The notes under the pieces: generated by a model
The model's input: the letters and a program-made list of their open reading frames with translations, nothing else
What the model was told of the DNA's origin: nothing
Databases searched by the model: none
Shown here: piece after piece, positions 12,392 to 25,900 of the stretch
How the letters are laid out: each line of letters opens with the position of its first letter
Position numbering within the stretch: the first letter of the stretch is position 1
NCBI GenBank assembly: GCA_014871385.1
Contig: CM026426.1
Span: forward strand, 199,201-263,200
Source: Ceratodon purpureus
Taxonomy: Eukaryota; Streptophyta; Bryopsida; Pseudoditrichales; Ditrichaceae
DNA: 64,000 bases
Direction of reading: 5' to 3'
Translations under genes and position numbers: made by a program

Positions 12392-13175
12392 GGTATTTCT
12401 CCTTCCAAAGTTCGCGATGAATTTGAATTTTGGTTCTTCCGAATACCGGTTGTGGAGTGATCTCATTATGAGAATGATGTGGTTTTTATGTTGATGACCC
12501 TAAACCTCGGAAGTTTGAACAATATTGTCATTTCGTGATCGACCCCCTTCAAACTGACGTGGGCGTTCGAGTTTAATTGGTTGCACTCTGAAGATAGCCT
12601 CGCCATCTCTGAAGCTATCAATTGTCTTGATTGTCTCCTCTCTGTTCATTGGATTCCTCCTTGAAGTTATTCGTGCTTTGTGTGCGAAGTATAGTCATAC
12701 TGTTTTTGCAATTGGAATTCTTTCGCGGAATTGTTGGAAACTCCCACTTGGAATATTGGATCCAGAGCATGACCTTTGTTCGCGACGAACAATAAAGCCG
12801 ATGGGCAGGTTTCAACATCTGCAAGTACTTTGGGTGTATCCAGAAGTTGTTGACTCCAACTTTGAAAGGAGGCAAACGCAGAATGAGTGTTTTAGTTGAA
12901 GATCTTTCTGCCAACGTTGCGTTCCTAGAGAAAGATCATTAGGGACGATTTTGAGGGACCAGATACTCTGCAGTGGCTTCGGCGCCTGTAGTTCGTGGCA
13001 AGGTCAGTCATTGTAGTTAGTTCCCTCAGTAGGTCGATGTGGCTTGTGCTTCAACTGCAATCCAGTAAGGCGCGAGCCACATCCATTTTTCAGCAGACTC
13101 CGTATATGTACTAGATGAGAGGGACGAACATGTTTTTCCACTCACACTGACATCCTTTCCCACTCACGCTGACAG

Positions 13176-14680
13176 CTACAACTCCTCAAAGAATGGGATG
13201 CTATTTTCCCCCTCGTACCGGAAATTGACAAGGAGGCGCCCAATGCACACGAATATGCCGAAGACCTCTGGGAGCAGCTTGATCACCTGGGGTATGTAAT
13301 CAGTTCAAGCTTTTGATGGCACTACAACAATGCGAAATATGGGCGTTGATTGTATCCTTATATGGAATTTAAAATTTTCATATTAGAGCACGTATTTGTC
13401 CGCCATTTGTGAACCAGGCAAGGATCTGACTTGTGGAGGATGGCAGGAACGCGGGTTTTGATCCAGCGAAGTTCAGAGTGGACGCGTATGGTAACGTCTT
13501 ATATTGGAGCGCCGACCCATCGTCTCCTCTATCCTGGGAGGTTGATCATTGGTTTCCTCATTCAAGTACGCAAGACACCGCCTATACTTCCATTTTTCTT
13601 TACTTCACAGCGGGTACTCTAATCATGAAATAATCGGAGTATCGGTAGAAAGTAAAATTTATCCGGATGTAGAATTCACCAACTTAACATTTTTCTCTCT
13701 GGTATACAGGAGGTGGTCGTACTGTACCCCGCAATCTGCAGATCGTACAATGGCAAGCCCGTCAACGTAAAAAGAATCGACTCGAGTTTCTGGTTCCTTG
13801 GTGGGATCTCCAGCACGGCGTGTCCATCAGCCAATTCTTGTCCACATTCGCTTCTAAAAATGCAGAGTTCAGGTGACTTTAAGATGACAGTGTTACTTTG
13901 AGTGATCACTGCATTCTGTATAAGGGATTTTCTCCTAGCAAATGTTCATATAACCTTGCACATTAAATTTCTTTCCAGGTTCCTTTGATTATCTAGCATA
14001 AGGGTCTTATTGCGAATGAAGGTGCATCCGAGAGTTGAAATTAACAACATTCTTGTCTAAAACGGTTGATGTTGAAGGAAGTACACACGAAATCCCATAT
14101 TTGGGCTCCTACCCTAATGCTCTGGACTATTCTGTGTAGGCGGCGGTCCTTTTCTTTGTTTTTTGCAGGTGGGGAGGATGAGAATGTTGTCAGACATCAT
14201 GTTGGTGACTGTCGACCATGGCCGCCCCAATATCGTGGGAAGAAGGCTACTTGCGGCTTAGCTGGAGCTGCCATTGTTTCCTTAGGCAAGGATAAACAGG
14301 AAGTTACCAAGATCTCACACTCCACTAGGTCTGCAATATTGACTAATCTCGAGGCATCGTTGAGTGGTAAGTTTAAGCGTTGATGACCTCATATAGCGTA
14401 TTATTTTCTGGTATTATAAGTTCAGCATACTTCATTGAACTTGTAAATTGTCTTACTAGTCGACTTATATCACGAATCGATTGAGATCAACAAGTTATAC
14501 TCTGGACTGAAATGTGAAGTCTGTTAAAAATGATTAGAATCATCGAACCGACAACGGTGGAGCCCTGAAGAAGAGGACGGATTGAAAAGTATGGACCAGG
14601 CAGCTGGAAGGAGATCAAAGAACATGAACCAGCACTGATCAACCGGTCAGCGGCTCAAATCAAAGAAAAGGTGCACTGAA
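13176..14680 (+). pseudogene. HNH plus SANT/Myb nuclear protein, broken in the SANT domain
   Basis: Exons can be followed by splice signals at about 13176-13291, 13418-13565, 13710-13872, 14140-14366 and 14550-14675. Exon 1 reads LLKEWDAIFPLVPEID. Exons 2 and 3 give an HNH-like core with WEVDHWFP, then GGRTVPRNLQIVQWQ and LEFLVPWWDLQHG. Exon 4 includes SLFFAGGEDE. The last piece is a SANT/Myb domain split in two frames: RWSPEEEDGLK in one and KYGPGSWKEIKEHEPALINR in another, so about one base is gained or lost near 14585. Plant proteins with this HNH then SANT order are presumed nuclear and DNA-binding; their role is not well known. Downstream sequence does not continue the domain. Confidence 0.7.
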
Positions 14681-14774
14681 GCACATTTCAAAGCACTCTG
14701 CAAATATCTATTTATATGCACTGAGGAAATGAACCTGGAACCGTAGATTTGAAATTTCTAGGATACCCAAGCTA

Positions 14775-15209
14775 GTGGAATGTATGGGTGGCATATACAT
14801 CATTGCCTGTGGATTCAAAGATTCTGCAATATCGCCTTGCGGCATTGATCGCCATGATCAAGAGGTGATGATGAGGTGGGAATTTCACATCTTCAAGTTC
14901 CAGGAGGGAAGCAGGAAATGCCCTCTACATGTTCAGTATCTTACTGAGGGGAGGCTCCGTGGATACAAAAGTTATCGTTACCTCCTTAGGAAAGGAATTC
15001 AGAACTTCTGTTGCACAGCTAAGTCCGGTGTTATCTGGTTAGCATATGCGGACAATCATTTGCTGCAGTATGATGTTGTCTCCAACGTTTGGAAGGATGG
15101 TTACCGATCCACTCATTCATTTTCCACCGAGAATGAGGAACTCTTGGATGAGAAGCACTACGACCTGTTACCTTCGGCGTACACTCCCAGTTTTGACATG
15201 AGTCCTTAG
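14775..15209 (+). pseudogene. F-box/kelch-like C-terminal fragment
   Basis: An open frame of 144 codons contains a kelch-like ending: IYIIACGFKDSAI, then WEFHIFKFQEGSRK, then SGVIWLAYADNHLLQYDVVS. This matches the style of plant F-box-associated beta-propeller blades, where a line about the current user-visible state of a WD or kelch blade ends in YD. No F-box is visible upstream, so only the C-terminal part would be present. The assignment is by pattern only. Confidence 0.35.
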
Positions 15210-17130
15210 GCCCAAAACCTCGATCTCCTGCATAACAAAGCTAGGTCCATTCTGTGGGTTTCCTTGACCCAGTTAAGTACAGATAAACATGAAAATTTTA
15301 GATACATTGTAGGAGCAACTTGTGCTCTAGTTATTGGTGTACTGCTTCAAGTCGATCATGTAACCATCATGTATGCATTTGTGTTTACCAGAATTGAATT
15401 TTCAATTTGTAAATGCAGGAGGCTCTTCATGTTCAACGTGTATGCTAGTGATAATCTTTTTTTTATGTGTACAAGAGATGCTGTATCAACTGCTTTGTGG
15501 TCTGCGAGAATGGCTTCAAAAATGCTTCAACGTTGCTCTTCAGCACAAAATTTTAGTGCGTCACGATTCAGATGTGGGCAGTAATCTTTGAGTTTGTTGG
15601 TGCAGAGTTGGTTGTTGGTTCCATTAAATGGTGGAACTGAGCCAACCTAAACCTTGTTGCCACAGCAACTGCATGCAATTTTCATCAAAGGTGTCGAGTT
15701 ACAGCGCAAGCAGGGCTGCCGTTTGGGTGCGTCGTCCAGCAGGTTTGTGGCTTCGGTGGATTCTGTCTTCATCACTAATGTCTGAAATTCAACCATCATA
15801 AAGATTGTGAGTAAGAAAACATCATTCTAGTATGTCTCGGGGACTATTTCAGAAGTTGATATTTCTCGGGGACAATTCATGTGTCGTCGAGATACCTTGA
15901 AAGATCAAAAACTTGATAATTTTTTTCCCTGCTGAAATGTAGAAACGTCAAATGTTCTGCAACCCGACTTCTGTTTCGAGAAGGCCTACACCTTAATTGA
16001 ATGCACTTCATATGACACAGTTAGAATCACTCATGTCGAGGAGAAGGTGATCGATATCTGCAATTATGAAGGTCCCTTTCTCCAAATTATGACTGCATCT
16101 GCAGTGGTACATTTTTTGCAAGTGACAATCGTAAGCTGTAGAATTTCATAGCTACACCAGCTTCACGCATGGACTGAGTTTTGATCACGATGTTACAATG
16201 TCTGCCAGGACTTGAATTGTACACTTCACAGACGTTTTGGTGCTGATGGACAGAATCGGAAGAACGTCCCAAGACCCCGAAGATCAATTCAGTGAAGTGG
16301 AACTTAGAGTTTCATAGTGGGTTTGTGGGATGAGCTAGCTTGTAGAGCCCACGGTGCAATCACCGACCGGGCTTGTGTAATGATCCACAAACTTAGCATG
16401 ACCAATTCCTGATTGTGTGATGATTAACAAACTTCATGTCTGATCAATTCACAACCGCAATATTACAAATCATTGACGAGCAATTGAATTCTCAGCCTGT
16501 TTCCATCGTAGACACTTGAATGTACAACGCACATGACTAGGTTAGATGATGACATGAAATCCTCTATCAAAACAAACATGTCATGATTGGGAAGCATCAC
16601 AGGATTCAAATGACTCGATGGTTACTCAGCAACCCAATCCATCTTGTGGGGAGTGAAGAAACTGACTTATTTCACCACACTAATCTCATGAGAAGAAACT
16701 CAAAAATCAACACCAATTGTCTGAATCCTGTAATTGTGCATGAAAACCAAAAAACATATCCGAAATACAAACAATCACCTTATTCATGAGCCTTTGTAGC
16801 CGAACAGTTGCACTCGAAAGAGAAGATCCGAATGATCCATGCATTAAATTACGACTAGATCAACCAAATCTCCAAACCTCATTTCTACAAAGATGACTCA
16901 CCCACACAAACCCTAGACATGACACCTTCAAGATCATCCGCGGCCGCCGTTTCTAAACCCCAAATCTACCAAAAGAAAACACCTACAACCTAGATAAATT
17001 CCAAATCTCCTCCCGCAGTACCCCAATTCTACAAAATTCGAAGATCTTTCTTAATCCAAAACCCAAACCCAAAACCTTGCAGAAAACCAGCAAAAACCAT
17101 CACTCAGACACACACACAGACACAAAAATT
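15210..17130. other. Stretch with a few coding-like scraps
   Basis: A short frame at 15477-15591 reads EMLYQLLCGLREWLQK and ends in a stop, perhaps a terminal exon of an unrecognised gene. Elsewhere stops are frequent in all frames. The last 250 bases before 17130 are C/A-rich, as in plant 5' regions, and hold a NotI-like GCGGCCGC near 16941. Confidence 0.35.
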
Positions 17131-17133
17131 CGC

Positions 17134-17149
17134 AGAGAGAGAGAGAGAG
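17134..17149 (+). promoter_or_regulatory. GA microsatellite in probable 5' region
   Basis: Eight GA units lie about 340 bases upstream of the first ATG of the deoxynucleoside kinase frame. Such GAGA tracts are common around plant transcription starts. The regulatory role here is inference. Confidence 0.4.
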
Positions 17150-17489
17150 CGATGGCGATGACGAGAATGTGAGCTCAACGTTGTGTCCTCTTCCCAATGG
17201 ATGCTCTGGAAGCCTCCGAGGGCGCAATCTCGGGTGGCAACAAGAGTTTCTGCACCTTGTTAGGGATATTCCCCATGTGCCATGGATTATAAGGATTGCT
17301 AGGGTTTGGTAGGGTTTAAGGATTTAAGCGAGGAGGTGTGGGAATCGAGTCACGGAGCGTCGCGGAGGAGAGTATTTTGTTGTGAGGATTTTGCTGGAGG
17401 TTTCTGGAGCTTCAAGAGCTTCAAGGATCATCAAATTTGAGGAGAATTGGATCATTTGGGTGGAGGATGGTTGATTGAGGATTGCGAGG

Positions 17490-19042
17490 ATGCAAACTGT
17501 GTCGGGGAGGTTTTTTGTGCATAGGTGGGTGTGTGGGGGCGCCATGGCGTCGACGATGGTGCAGGCGAGGGGGTTTGTTGCGGGGAGGGGGTTGGAGGGG
17601 GTGGAGATGGTGCACGGAGGGAAGGATTTGCTGTCTGAGAGACGGGTTGTTGCGGTCGGGAGGGCTGCTTTGAGGTTTAGGGTTTGCAATGCTGGTGGGG
17701 AGGCCTTGGTGAAGCGCTGGGATGGTGGTTCGTGGAGGACGGGGTTCTGGTCGCATTATGGGAGCCTTGCGCGGGGGGTTAGTACTTCGAGAGTTTTTGG
17801 CGAGAGTGTTGGTGAGAGTGTGGGACTTAAGGAGCTTTTGGAAGAGAGCTTTGCTGGCGATCGGGTTGACGGTGATGGAGCTGCGGTTCTGGAGGTTGAG
17901 GCTGGAGAGAGTGGGAGTGGTGGTGCGAGTGTGGGTGGAGAAGTGGATGTGGTTGTTGCGGAGGTGGATCTTGCTGGTAATTGTTAAACCCTGAGTAGTT
18001 TGTGTGTGGTTGTATTTTGAAGGGTTTTTGGTTGTGGAGTTTTGGAGCTGCTTGCTGAACTGGAGGCTTATCTGTGGGTGGCAGGAAGGGTGCGAGAACG
18101 GAGAAGAAGGTCATTGGGTGCAGGTGTTGCTCGACAGGCGCAGGAGCCTCTTCCTGATCTGCTGACTGTTCCAGGAATTGGACCTCGCAACATGGAGAAG
18201 TTGGTTTTGAAAGGAATTGCGAAATTGGATGAGCTTAAGCAGCTGTATCGTGATAAGGTAGGTGTACAGTCCTTGTTACATTGCTAGTATCGTACTGGTC
18301 TTTGTTAGAATTTTTCATGAAGTGATGTTGATCGCTTTGTTAGGATGTGCGGTGTGCATTGGTACCCCCAGGAGTTTGCTGAACGTGGTTAAGTTTTGGT
18401 TCGGGTCGTCTGTCCATTTTGCTGTAAATCTGGGTAAGGTATTGTTTGATTTTAAAGAGACGTTCTGAACTTTCTTTTGCTGGCTTTCAAATATGCTTGA
18501 AGTTTCGGGATAATGGCTGTGAGAAGATGGTTGAGTACCTGCGGGGTTCAGTAGGTCTTCATAAGCACCATGCAGCCAGCATCACCAACTACATCAGAGA
18601 CAAGGTAGAGGCTGAGATGGCTCCCAAAGACGAAGGAACTCGCCAGAGAAAACGCTTGACATTCTGTGTTGAAGGTAATATCAGCGTTGGCAAGTCTACA
18701 TTCTTGCAGAGAATCGCAAGCGAGACTCTTGAGTTGCAAGACCTTGTGGAGGTATATTCCTTCCCTCTTCTATAATTGCTGAATTGCCTTTTTGAGCTTC
18801 ACTTACTATTTATACGTGCTAGCTTGTATACAGAGTTACATGCTATTTACACTTCTTAAGTTACCTCACTTTTATCGAGAATCAAATGTTGGTTTTGCTA
18901 TTACTGTATGTCTGACTCTGGGTGTTGTATACAGATCGTCCCTGAACCCGTTGGAAAATGGCAAGATGTCGGTGCCAACCATCACAACATTCTCGAGTCC
19001 TTTTATCGGGAACCAGAACATAATGGACATAATGAACTCTGA
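17490..19042 (+). pseudogene. dNK: Plant deoxynucleoside kinase, 5' half only
   Basis: Exon 1 (17490-17975) encodes a serine- and arginine-bearing leader of the kind used for organelle import; the first ATG of the frame is at 17490. Exon 2 (18085-18257) has the helix-hairpin-helix LLTVPGIGPRNMEKLVLKGI. Exon 3 (18503-18751) reads KMVEYLRGSVGLHKHHAA and then the P-loop region FCVEGNISVGKSTFLQRIA. Exon 4 (from 18935) reads IVPEPVGKWQDVGANHHNIL and SFYREPE. After this the family normally continues with the YAYTFQ segment, the ERS motif and the lid, but the sequence departs and meets a stop at 19040. Without these parts the salvage kinase (dN to dNMP) should be inactive. The P-loop itself is intact (GNISVGKST). 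The next sequence belongs to a different gene, so this looks like a breakpoint. Confidence 0.8.
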
Positions 19043-19157
19043 CACGAAAATTTGGCGTGCTCCTCGCCAGCATGGTTTGGATCAACCACCTCATCTACGC
19101 TGAATTGTTAGCCGTTTTGAATCTTGCAGTGAGACCGTGCCGCAATGACGTAACGTT

Positions 19158-19890
19158 GTGGATGCTGAATCATGTGACTCGAGGATGATTCTTATTTCAA
19201 GTACTGTTATGCCTCAGAGTGACCTGAGCGAGTCTTCTTTGATTTACACTAAAGCCGATGTTATGTTGATCTGTGAACAGTATCGAGTCATGAGAGAATT
19301 CGGGAAAGAGAACAACGCAAATGCCTCCGTTGCCGCTGGTCGGAGTGATTACGACAGGCATTCAGTCGTCTCAAATACCATGCAGAAGGTATCAGTTGTT
19401 ATGCTACAACTATCATATTATTTTAAGTATAAGCTTCAGGTTGAGCCATCTGTCGTGATACAATGGTGATTTAATGACACTGCTGCTCTATTCTTCGCAT
19501 GTAAGAGTTTTGATATGTCCACGGTTACCACGACCTTTGAGAGATCATAGAAAAACCATATGATATCTGAAGAATTGTGCTTTAGGATCTGCGAGTAGAT
19601 GATGTCCCATGAATATTGCACTGAAAGCTTGAATCTGATTGGTCTAGGAATTGCGACTAAAAAAGATGAGGGAAGATGGCAAGAGAGAAAAAGAACAAGA
19701 GGTCGCTCAACTCGAAGAGACAGTTCGAACATTGAAATCTCAGAATGAGAAGGAGAGAAAGGCTATTTTAGAGCTCGAGGGTGACTTATCGAAACATAAA
19801 CAAAAAGTCGAGAAGCAGAGGAGGTGGGCTGAAACCCAATCTTCATATCGATTGTGCCTGGAGCGCATGATCCGAGATACCATGCATCAG
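19158..19890 (+). pseudogene. Coiled-coil protein fragment, two exons
   Basis: The first exon (to about 19389) ends at a GT after CAGAAG and encodes a charged stretch including ICEQYRVMREFGKENN. The second (19650-19890) starts after an AG and encodes a strong coiled coil: LRLKKMREDGKREKEQEVAQ, then LEETVRTLKSQNEKERKAIL, finishing CLERMIRDTMHQ. The last codons run into GTAAGT, a good splice donor. I recognise the RDTMHQ-type ending from plant coiled-coil proteins but cannot name the family. It lies between pieces of a deoxynucleoside kinase and GCN1, in the same orientation, so a chimeric transcript is possible. Confidence 0.5.
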
Positions 19891-19904
19891 TAAGTGCTCT
19901 GTCC

Positions 19905-22900
19905 GTGTACAATCAGATCCGTCATAGTGATGAGGCTCGACGCAGGGAATCTCTACAACTAGCAACTCAACTGGTAGTTCATTCCAGTGACTTAGACGCC
20001 ATTTCAACCATGTTTCAATCTGTTAAATCTCTACTAGCAGGTTGGGTTTTGGCCTTACTCTCTCCTCGTAAATGATCTATTAGCATGGTTCTTTGTAGTT
20101 TTGAAAGCGTGGAAGAACAAGGTATCGAATTGTAGGACTGATTATACTCCTACAGAAATCCTTTGTCGAACGTAAGAGTTCCTTTGAGGTTGATCGAGAG
20201 TTTTCTTTTTGAGATTATTTTCTCCTTGACAGTGTTTTAAGACCTGCTACCCTTTTAGGTGCGGAAGCGAAACTCGTTCAAGCATACCAAAGAGTGGCAA
20301 TGGTTAACATACTCCAAATTTTGTCATCTGTTAATGCAGGGAAGACAGTTTCATCACTTGCATCTGATTCTGCAGAAGTTGCGGTTTTATCGAAAGTTAA
20401 CTTTCGTTGCAATAGAAGGAAATTCCTATAAGCTGTATTCTTGGAACCAGATTAAGTTTTTTTAATGCAGGTAGATGTAATATTGTTGTGCTTTGGAATC
20501 CTCGACCTGCACTGCGATATAATCCCAGAGAGTAATCTTCTACATATAACCTTTGCTAATTGTGTTTCAGGTAATGAAGAGGTGCGGGTTGCTATTTTAG
20601 CTGCACTTGGTGCTTGGCTTTCAAGAGTCGCATCCAGCAGCCCTGCAGAATGCGTCAAATTTTTCTCGCTTGGTCTGAAAGAGAAGGATACCCTCCGCTG
20701 AGCACATCTACGATGTCTTAGACTGGCATTTCAAAATAGTGATATCTTGACTGAGGTTTGTACCCTTCTTCGGCGAATAGATGACTAAATTGGACTTGAT
20801 TGTAGTTTATTGATTCATGAGTTTAAAAATACAGTACCCGATGGATACTGACTTGCCTATCATGCATGATGCGATTATGCGCAGATGATTGATTTGACAA
20901 GTCCCTTGGTTCAGTTGATTAAGACTGGCGCCACAAAACCTGCCTTGCGAGTTGATGCGATTTACTCCTTCTTCCTTGTCTCCAAAGTCGCAGCTGTCCA
21001 CATCAAAGCTAGTGAGTTGCATGTGCTTGAGCATAGTTTCTTGCATTGCTACCTCTTATCCCTCAGCGTTTTCTGGACGATTCAACCGCTGCAATTTCGA
21101 AGTGCTGCTCTAATTTGTGCAGTTCTCATATCTGATTTTTTTCCCCACTACTACTACTGTTCAACGTTCTGATTGGCGAAGCCTCGGTTTCTACTCAGTC
21201 TTGGATCAGTTTTACATTTTATTGTGAGGATGTAATAAGTTTAGGGTTTATTTTGGGTTTATGCTAGAGCTGGGAAGACTTCCGAGGTTTTTTTACTTAG
21301 TCATGCACATTTATAAACTGTTTTAATACAAATGTTTTGTTTGAATACAAAGTTAATCACATTTTCAGCATATTTAGTTTGTAGAATTTTCGAATAGCAA
21401 AGGGTATTTTCTTAATTACTTACTGACGGAGCTTGTGTTCTCAGGCGACATCCTTGTAAAAGAGAAGACCTGGGATATTTTACTGGATAAGAACTCAAGT
21501 CTTGTAACGTCTACTCTGGTGACTAACCTTACATTCTGATGTTCGTTATCTAATGGTAGTCTCTCAAATGTTTTGTATTTCTGTTTTGTGTTTTCTTTTG
21601 GTTTTTTCAAGTTTTTCCTGGTTGTGATCAGACATAATTTAACGCCTGTGTTATGCGAGGGATCAACAGCTGTTTACAAGTGTGTGTTTGTCGTTCTTTT
21701 TTCCTGAAATAGGTGGCAAAGCTATTGGCAGAGGATTGCGTGATTCTTGCTGAGCTGATTGAAGTGGTGCTTCTTCAACACTCGAGCAGGTATAAAGTTT
21801 TAATTTTCCAGTAGGTTAGTGTTCTTTTCCGGTTTTCATGATGCACGAATTTAAACACCTCAAACTGCATGTTATGATATGGAGCCACTAAATATGCCAT
21901 TTTGACCAAAAACTTACTCAGTACAATATATTCTTGATATTTCAATTCTTTTGATTTAACATCGGGGATCTCAATTTACAGGATATTGGCCCATTCTGAT
22001 GGGATGACAACACTTTCTAAGGTAACGAAAAATCAATATAATTGGGTTTTTGATGTATTAATTACTCTAAAGTCAGTGTTGAATGTTCATTTTTTTACGG
22101 TTATGGAATCTCAGACCCTAAACCTGCAGTCCTGATTATTTCATCTGCTATTTTCATGGTGTAATTTGTTGTTCTAGTTGTTTGTCCTATGAAATTTATG
22201 CCCATGTTCTCCTTATCATCTGGTTAACTCGTCCTTCGGGTTGAGTTGTGAGCTATGGACGTATTTCTGGGTCCGTCATTCACACTTCCTGCGTAGGGCT
22301 CTTTCGTGGAAGAAGTGTTTGTGCACTCACTTGTATTAATCATTTATTTGTTATCTGCAGTTTTTAATGGGTAATTGAGTGATCTTGAGAAGCATAGTTT
22401 GATGTACACTAACATGCCAATGTCTGCAGCTGCTAGTCAATCTTTTGTGGCATCCAGCACAGGGTGCACGGAGAGCCGCTGAAGGTGTTGTGCTCCGTGC
22501 TCAGAAAGCAGACGACTTTCTATCGGAAGCACTCTTTGACGCCTTGAGTGTGGAAGTGAGCACATTTGGAGAACAATGTATTCGTCTCAAAAACAGGTAA
22601 GAGTAATATGAAGATTTATTTTGGCACATTGAGTTTACTTTAGAATACTTTCAAGAACATAACCTTTAGGTCCAGTTCTTTCATTCCATGTTGGTTGACC
22701 CATGGTCACTCTCTTCGCTAATGATGTGAATCCGGTGCATGGTATTACTGTTGCCTTTCTGAATGCTTGTCTTATGGCAAGTACTTTACAGTGATGCTGG
22801 AGAGTCTGTGGGAGGGGCAACCGTGAACTCCATTCCTAATGCCAACTTGCTGGCCAAGACCTTGTTGATTGTTTCATCCACGTCACTGTCTAGAAAACCT

Positions 22901-25900
22901 TCACATTGTGCTCGGTTACTACTCTTAGCGCACAACCCTTGTATTGCAACTGGTGGTCATAAAGATGTTATTTGGAAGGTAAGTTCAGTCGTTACAAAAT
23001 CAGTAGTTCATGATATGTTTTCTGGTTCTTCGTTACCCACCCTAAATCTATGACTCAGTTTGGAATTTCTCAGTTAGTAATTGTCAATCAATTGCATGGT
23101 TGTTTTTAAATAAAATAAAATCATGAAATATCTCAGTCTGTCAACTATTGTAGTTAGGAATACTTTTTCATCAGAAGTGTTCGATCATAAATTCTTATTG
23201 GAATATGTTTTTATATTTACCTCATGTTGTTGATCCAGACTGTTTGTAGAAAAATGAAAAGACTTGGCTTGGATATGTCCAGCATTCTGGCGTCTGATCC
23301 TCTTGCCGTTTGTGAGGTGAGTTGATTATCATTGCTTTAATTATTAAAGAGTACTATGCTAAAAATGTCGCCTTGTTTTTCACTGATCGTTTTGGTATAC
23401 GGACTTGATATAGTTTGATGTCTATGAATGATCACAGGTACTGCTTGGATCGTCAGGGCTGGTTAGCGCAAATTCGTCGGAATCGCAAGCTGCTATGTTT
23501 TCTCTTGAAACGGCCATGAGGGTGCTTCCAGATAGATTTTTTCCGACTTTTATTCAAGTAAAGTTGTGCAACCTTTCTCTTGATTGTCATCAGAGTTGAA
23601 ATAATTTAGTATAGAACTTGGGCAATTTTCTTACAGAAAGTTGGGGTGTTGAACGTTGAAGTTATGCTGTTAACAAGAAACTTAGTCTGGCACGTGGTCC
23701 TTACTTGCACTGGCTTGCAAACTGCTGGAATTTCTGATATCTACAATGTCACTGTAGAAAATGGATCTTCTGGGGGATCGTCACCTTCACGATTCTTTGT
23801 CGTCACAAGATATCAAGGTTTTGGCTAGCCTCACATACCTCATTTTGTTAGCTAGAATCACTCTTTTCTTCTCCTTTCCTGTGTTTATCTGACAATCCTT
23901 CATTCTTTCCAGATATTCAATACAGAAGAAGGGATGCTATCTTCCGAGCTCGGTGTGTATGTCGCAGAAGTAGTGAATGACAGAAATGTTAGAGGTGCAA
24001 GGGGTCGGTTCAAGACGTATGGAGATGATGAGGTATTTTCTCTTCCAGTGCTTTGTTCCAACCTACCGAACACAGTTTTGTGATGAAAACTAGAATGTTT
24101 TACATGTCTGTCTACTCTGGTTTAGGGTTTATGTTGCTATTCATATATATATTTTGAATTTGTATCTTTGAGAAGTTAGGCTCGGTTGGATATGAATTTG
24201 ACGTATTAGCTGTTCAGGCATTTGTGGCTTATATAACTCTTGATTCAACTCTGCTGGTATTGCAATTATAAAAGTTCTTGTATTTGTGCGGAATTGAGGA
24301 TGCAATTGTGTTGTTCTTTCAGGAAGTAGGGAAACCCTCGCCTGTTTCGCGACAGGTCGACATCGGAAAGGAAGATGTCACCAAAGGGGTGAAGAAATCA
24401 AGTAAATTGAGCTTGAACTTCTTAACTTCTTACACCTCCTAGGGATATATCATGGAAGAAAGAATATAGCCTTAGCAACCATAATTATCATACCTGTGTT
24501 GCCCAGACACATACGTCTTTACTGTTATTGTTCATTTATTGATGTGTGCTCGCCATGCAGGTGAATCTGACAAGGCTAGGTCCGCCAAGGAGGAAGCCCG
24601 GGAACTTCAAATTCAGGAAGAGTATTCTGTTCGTAAAAAAAGTAGAGGCAATAAAGAGAAAACTTTCTTTAGTTTTGAGAGCTCTAGGTTTAGTTGCTGT
24701 TGCAAATCCAGCAAAAGCACATGAACAACTTCCTGCTCTGGTGAGTTTTTTTTTGTTACACTTTAGTGTTTGTACGAGTTTTCGGGATTGTTTTTCATAA
24801 GGCATGTGTCGCATGCTTATACTCTAGCATTCTATCGTGGGAAAGAGCATGGCAGAAACAGTTCCTCTGATCTTGGCAGGTGGATCGTGTCTTTCCCTTA
24901 CTCAAGTCGCCTCTAGCTAGTGCTGAGGCATATGAGACGGTAGAAAAGCTGGTCAGTTGTGTAGCAGCTCCAAGGGACATGGGTCCGGATATTGCGGCAT
25001 CTTTGAAGATGGTAGCAGCAGGTTCGATTTTGGATGAGCTGCAAGCTCCCGTACAGTTGCCCGTTAAGGGCGCAAACCAGAAACCTGGTGTAGTTGCAGA
25101 GTGGTCACTAGTCTGGTGCAAGCTTGTAAAAATGGTCCAATTCCTCCGTCATTTACTGTTCTTTATCCTGTAAGTATTCTTGGCTCCAAGTCTTTGGAGC
25201 TATTCTATGTTTCTGCATCTGATACTCTTTTGTGCTTAGTTCTTCAAACTTCTTGTAGACAGTATGCAAATTTATTTATGTCTCTTGGAATTCATTTGAA
25301 ATGTACAGTCAATACTACATGGTGGTGGTATCTTCTATCTTATCTATATGCGAGTAACTCTACCCTCAGATTCTATCATTATTTAAATCTTTAATCATGT
25401 TACTCCTCTACTTTTTCTGCTGGAATGAACTTTATGTCTTGCTTAGGTATTGGAGCAAATTATGCTAGCAGAGAAGAAGACCAGGCTGCATGATGATGTA
25501 CTAGCTGTTCTAGCCCTACATACGTCGCCTCGAATTCCACTACCTCGGACACAAATGCTCTCTGTAAGTAACTTAACTGCTATCGGAGCCATCTCCGTCA
25601 AACTCAACAATGTTGCAGGTTCTTATTATATTCGTGTTTTGTTCAGTATTTCAGTCTCATATTGTGGCTGTTTCTGTTCGAATTCCCGTACATGCATGGA
25701 ACTGAATGCCTGTTTATTGTTGTAAGAAAATGAATGTGACACCTTACCTCAAACCCTCCTGTCTTTCTTTTGCAGGTTCTTTACCATGTCCTAGGCTGTG
25801 TTCCTTCATATCATTCGAGAATTGTGCCTTTGCTGAACGAACTTTGTGAAGGATTGGAACCGGACAATTTAGCTGAGGTATTACATTTGTGATGCTTTAT

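Noticed and set aside
17482-17994. Alternative frames over the first deoxynucleoside kinase exon on both strands
   Set aside because: They overlap the exon chosen by its downstream helix-hairpin-helix and P-loop exons, and have no motif of their own.
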